Positions 39,130-39,467 of a DNA stretch of 39,467 nucleotides are shown here, piece after piece (the first letter of the stretch is position 1; every line of letters begins with the position of its first letter). The notes beneath the pieces were generated by a model. It was not told the origin of the DNA and made no database searches. It was given only the letters and a program-made list of their open reading frames with translations. The stretch is taken from the NCBI GenBank assembly GCA_021208135.1, contig JAJOKB010000104.1, forward strand, positions 1-39,467, given 5' to 3'. This DNA is from Verrucomicrobiota bacterium. GTDB taxonomy: Bacteria > Verrucomicrobiota > Verrucomicrobiia > Opitutales > Oceanipulchritudinaceae. Made by a program: the position numbers and the translations under genes.

Positions 39130-39467
39130 ATGAATGATTCGCATTTGGCCAACTCTCCTCATGATGCATTTTTTGTCTCTGCTTTTGGTGAACCTGTGCG
39201 GGCGCGGGAATGGTTGCCACAGTTGTTGCCCGAAGCCGTTGTTCAGTGTCTGAACTGGCAATCACTGGAGGTTGTTGACGGCAGCACGGTCGATCCGCAG
39301 TTGCACAAACGGCATACCGACATTTTATACAAGATCCGCAGCGCGGATGATGAGGCTGTTTTAGTTTACTGCCTGTTTGAGCATCAAAGCACCCCGCGTC
39401 GCGACATGGGACTGCGCTTGCTGTTGTACATGGCGCGCATCTGGGATCAGTGGCGCAAACACAATCC
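39130..39467 (+). CDS. Rpn-family recombination-promoting nuclease/putative transposase, partial
   Basis: Start of an Rpn-family (Transposase_31, PD-(D/E)XK) protein; 112 codons are in the window and the frame is still open at its end. From ATG 39130: NSPHDAFFVSAFGEPVRARE, LPQLLPEAVVQCLNW, LEVVDGSTVDPQLHKRHTD (catalytic Asp), YCLFEHQSTPRRDMGLRLLL (catalytic Glu in the LFEHQS box) and YMARIWDQWRK. Known relatives (E. coli RpnA) promote RecA-independent recombination with nicking activity. Such genes occur in many copies in Opitutae-like genomes and are taken as mobile or selfish. No terminal repeats are visible here. Confidence 0.85.
   Translation, partial: MNDSHLANSPHDAFFVSAFGEPVRAREWLPQLLPEAVVQCLNWQSLEVVDGSTVDPQLHKRHTDILYKIRSADDEAVLVYCLFEHQSTPRRDMGLRLLLYMARIWDQWRKHN

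Overview
The window looks like chromosome of a Gram-negative, probably marine member of Verrucomicrobiota, most likely class Opitutae. This rests on the ELNPFEVSA-type N terminus of the TonB-dependent receptor, the secreted proteins with aromatic-rich C-terminal modules, the clustering of a MoxR/DUF58/BatA/DUF4175 operon, and a K+-dependent membrane pyrophosphatase. It is an inference from family resemblance; no rRNA is present.

Layout. 1-1728: end of an integrated element, with a partial hypothetical gene, a tyrosine integrase and a 50-nt 3' half of a tRNA-Ala that looks like an attachment-site copy. 1739-9088: housekeeping-type genes: a DUF1573 lipid/periplasmic protein, an ACT protein, a tesA-ybbA-ybbP cluster and a K+-type membrane pyrophosphatase. 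9155-25626: a carbohydrate-uptake locus. It holds a TonB-dependent receptor, two secreted binding-type proteins, an UxuA-like mannonate dehydratase, an Opp-type ABC importer (OppD, OppF, a substrate-binding protein fused to the first permease, and a second permease), a HAD hydrolase and a secreted clan GH-A glycoside hydrolase (best guess GH86) with a CBM96/DNRLRE-like module. 25776-36328: a six-gene MoxR-DUF58-BatA-DUF4175-vWA/BatA-like-HEAT operon. 36374-38712: a WbpL/WecA-like sugar-1-phosphate transferase translationally coupled to an SbtA bicarbonate transporter and its PII-like partner SbtB. 38718-39467: rpmG and the start of an Rpn-family PD-(D/E)XK nuclease/transposase.

How it could work together. 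In the sugar locus, the secreted hydrolase would cut an algal or other marine polysaccharide, the TonB receptor would bring oligosaccharides through the outer membrane, and the Opp-type importer, whose binding protein is tethered to its own permease, would move them into the cytoplasm where uronate-derived mannonate is dehydrated.

A caution for every reader: at least 28 single-base frame breaks are spread over 13 otherwise well-conserved genes, mostly in short homopolymers. I read them as sequence or assembly errors and have drawn each gene across its breaks. In one case (the TonB receptor) an indel removes the stop codon and creates a false extension.
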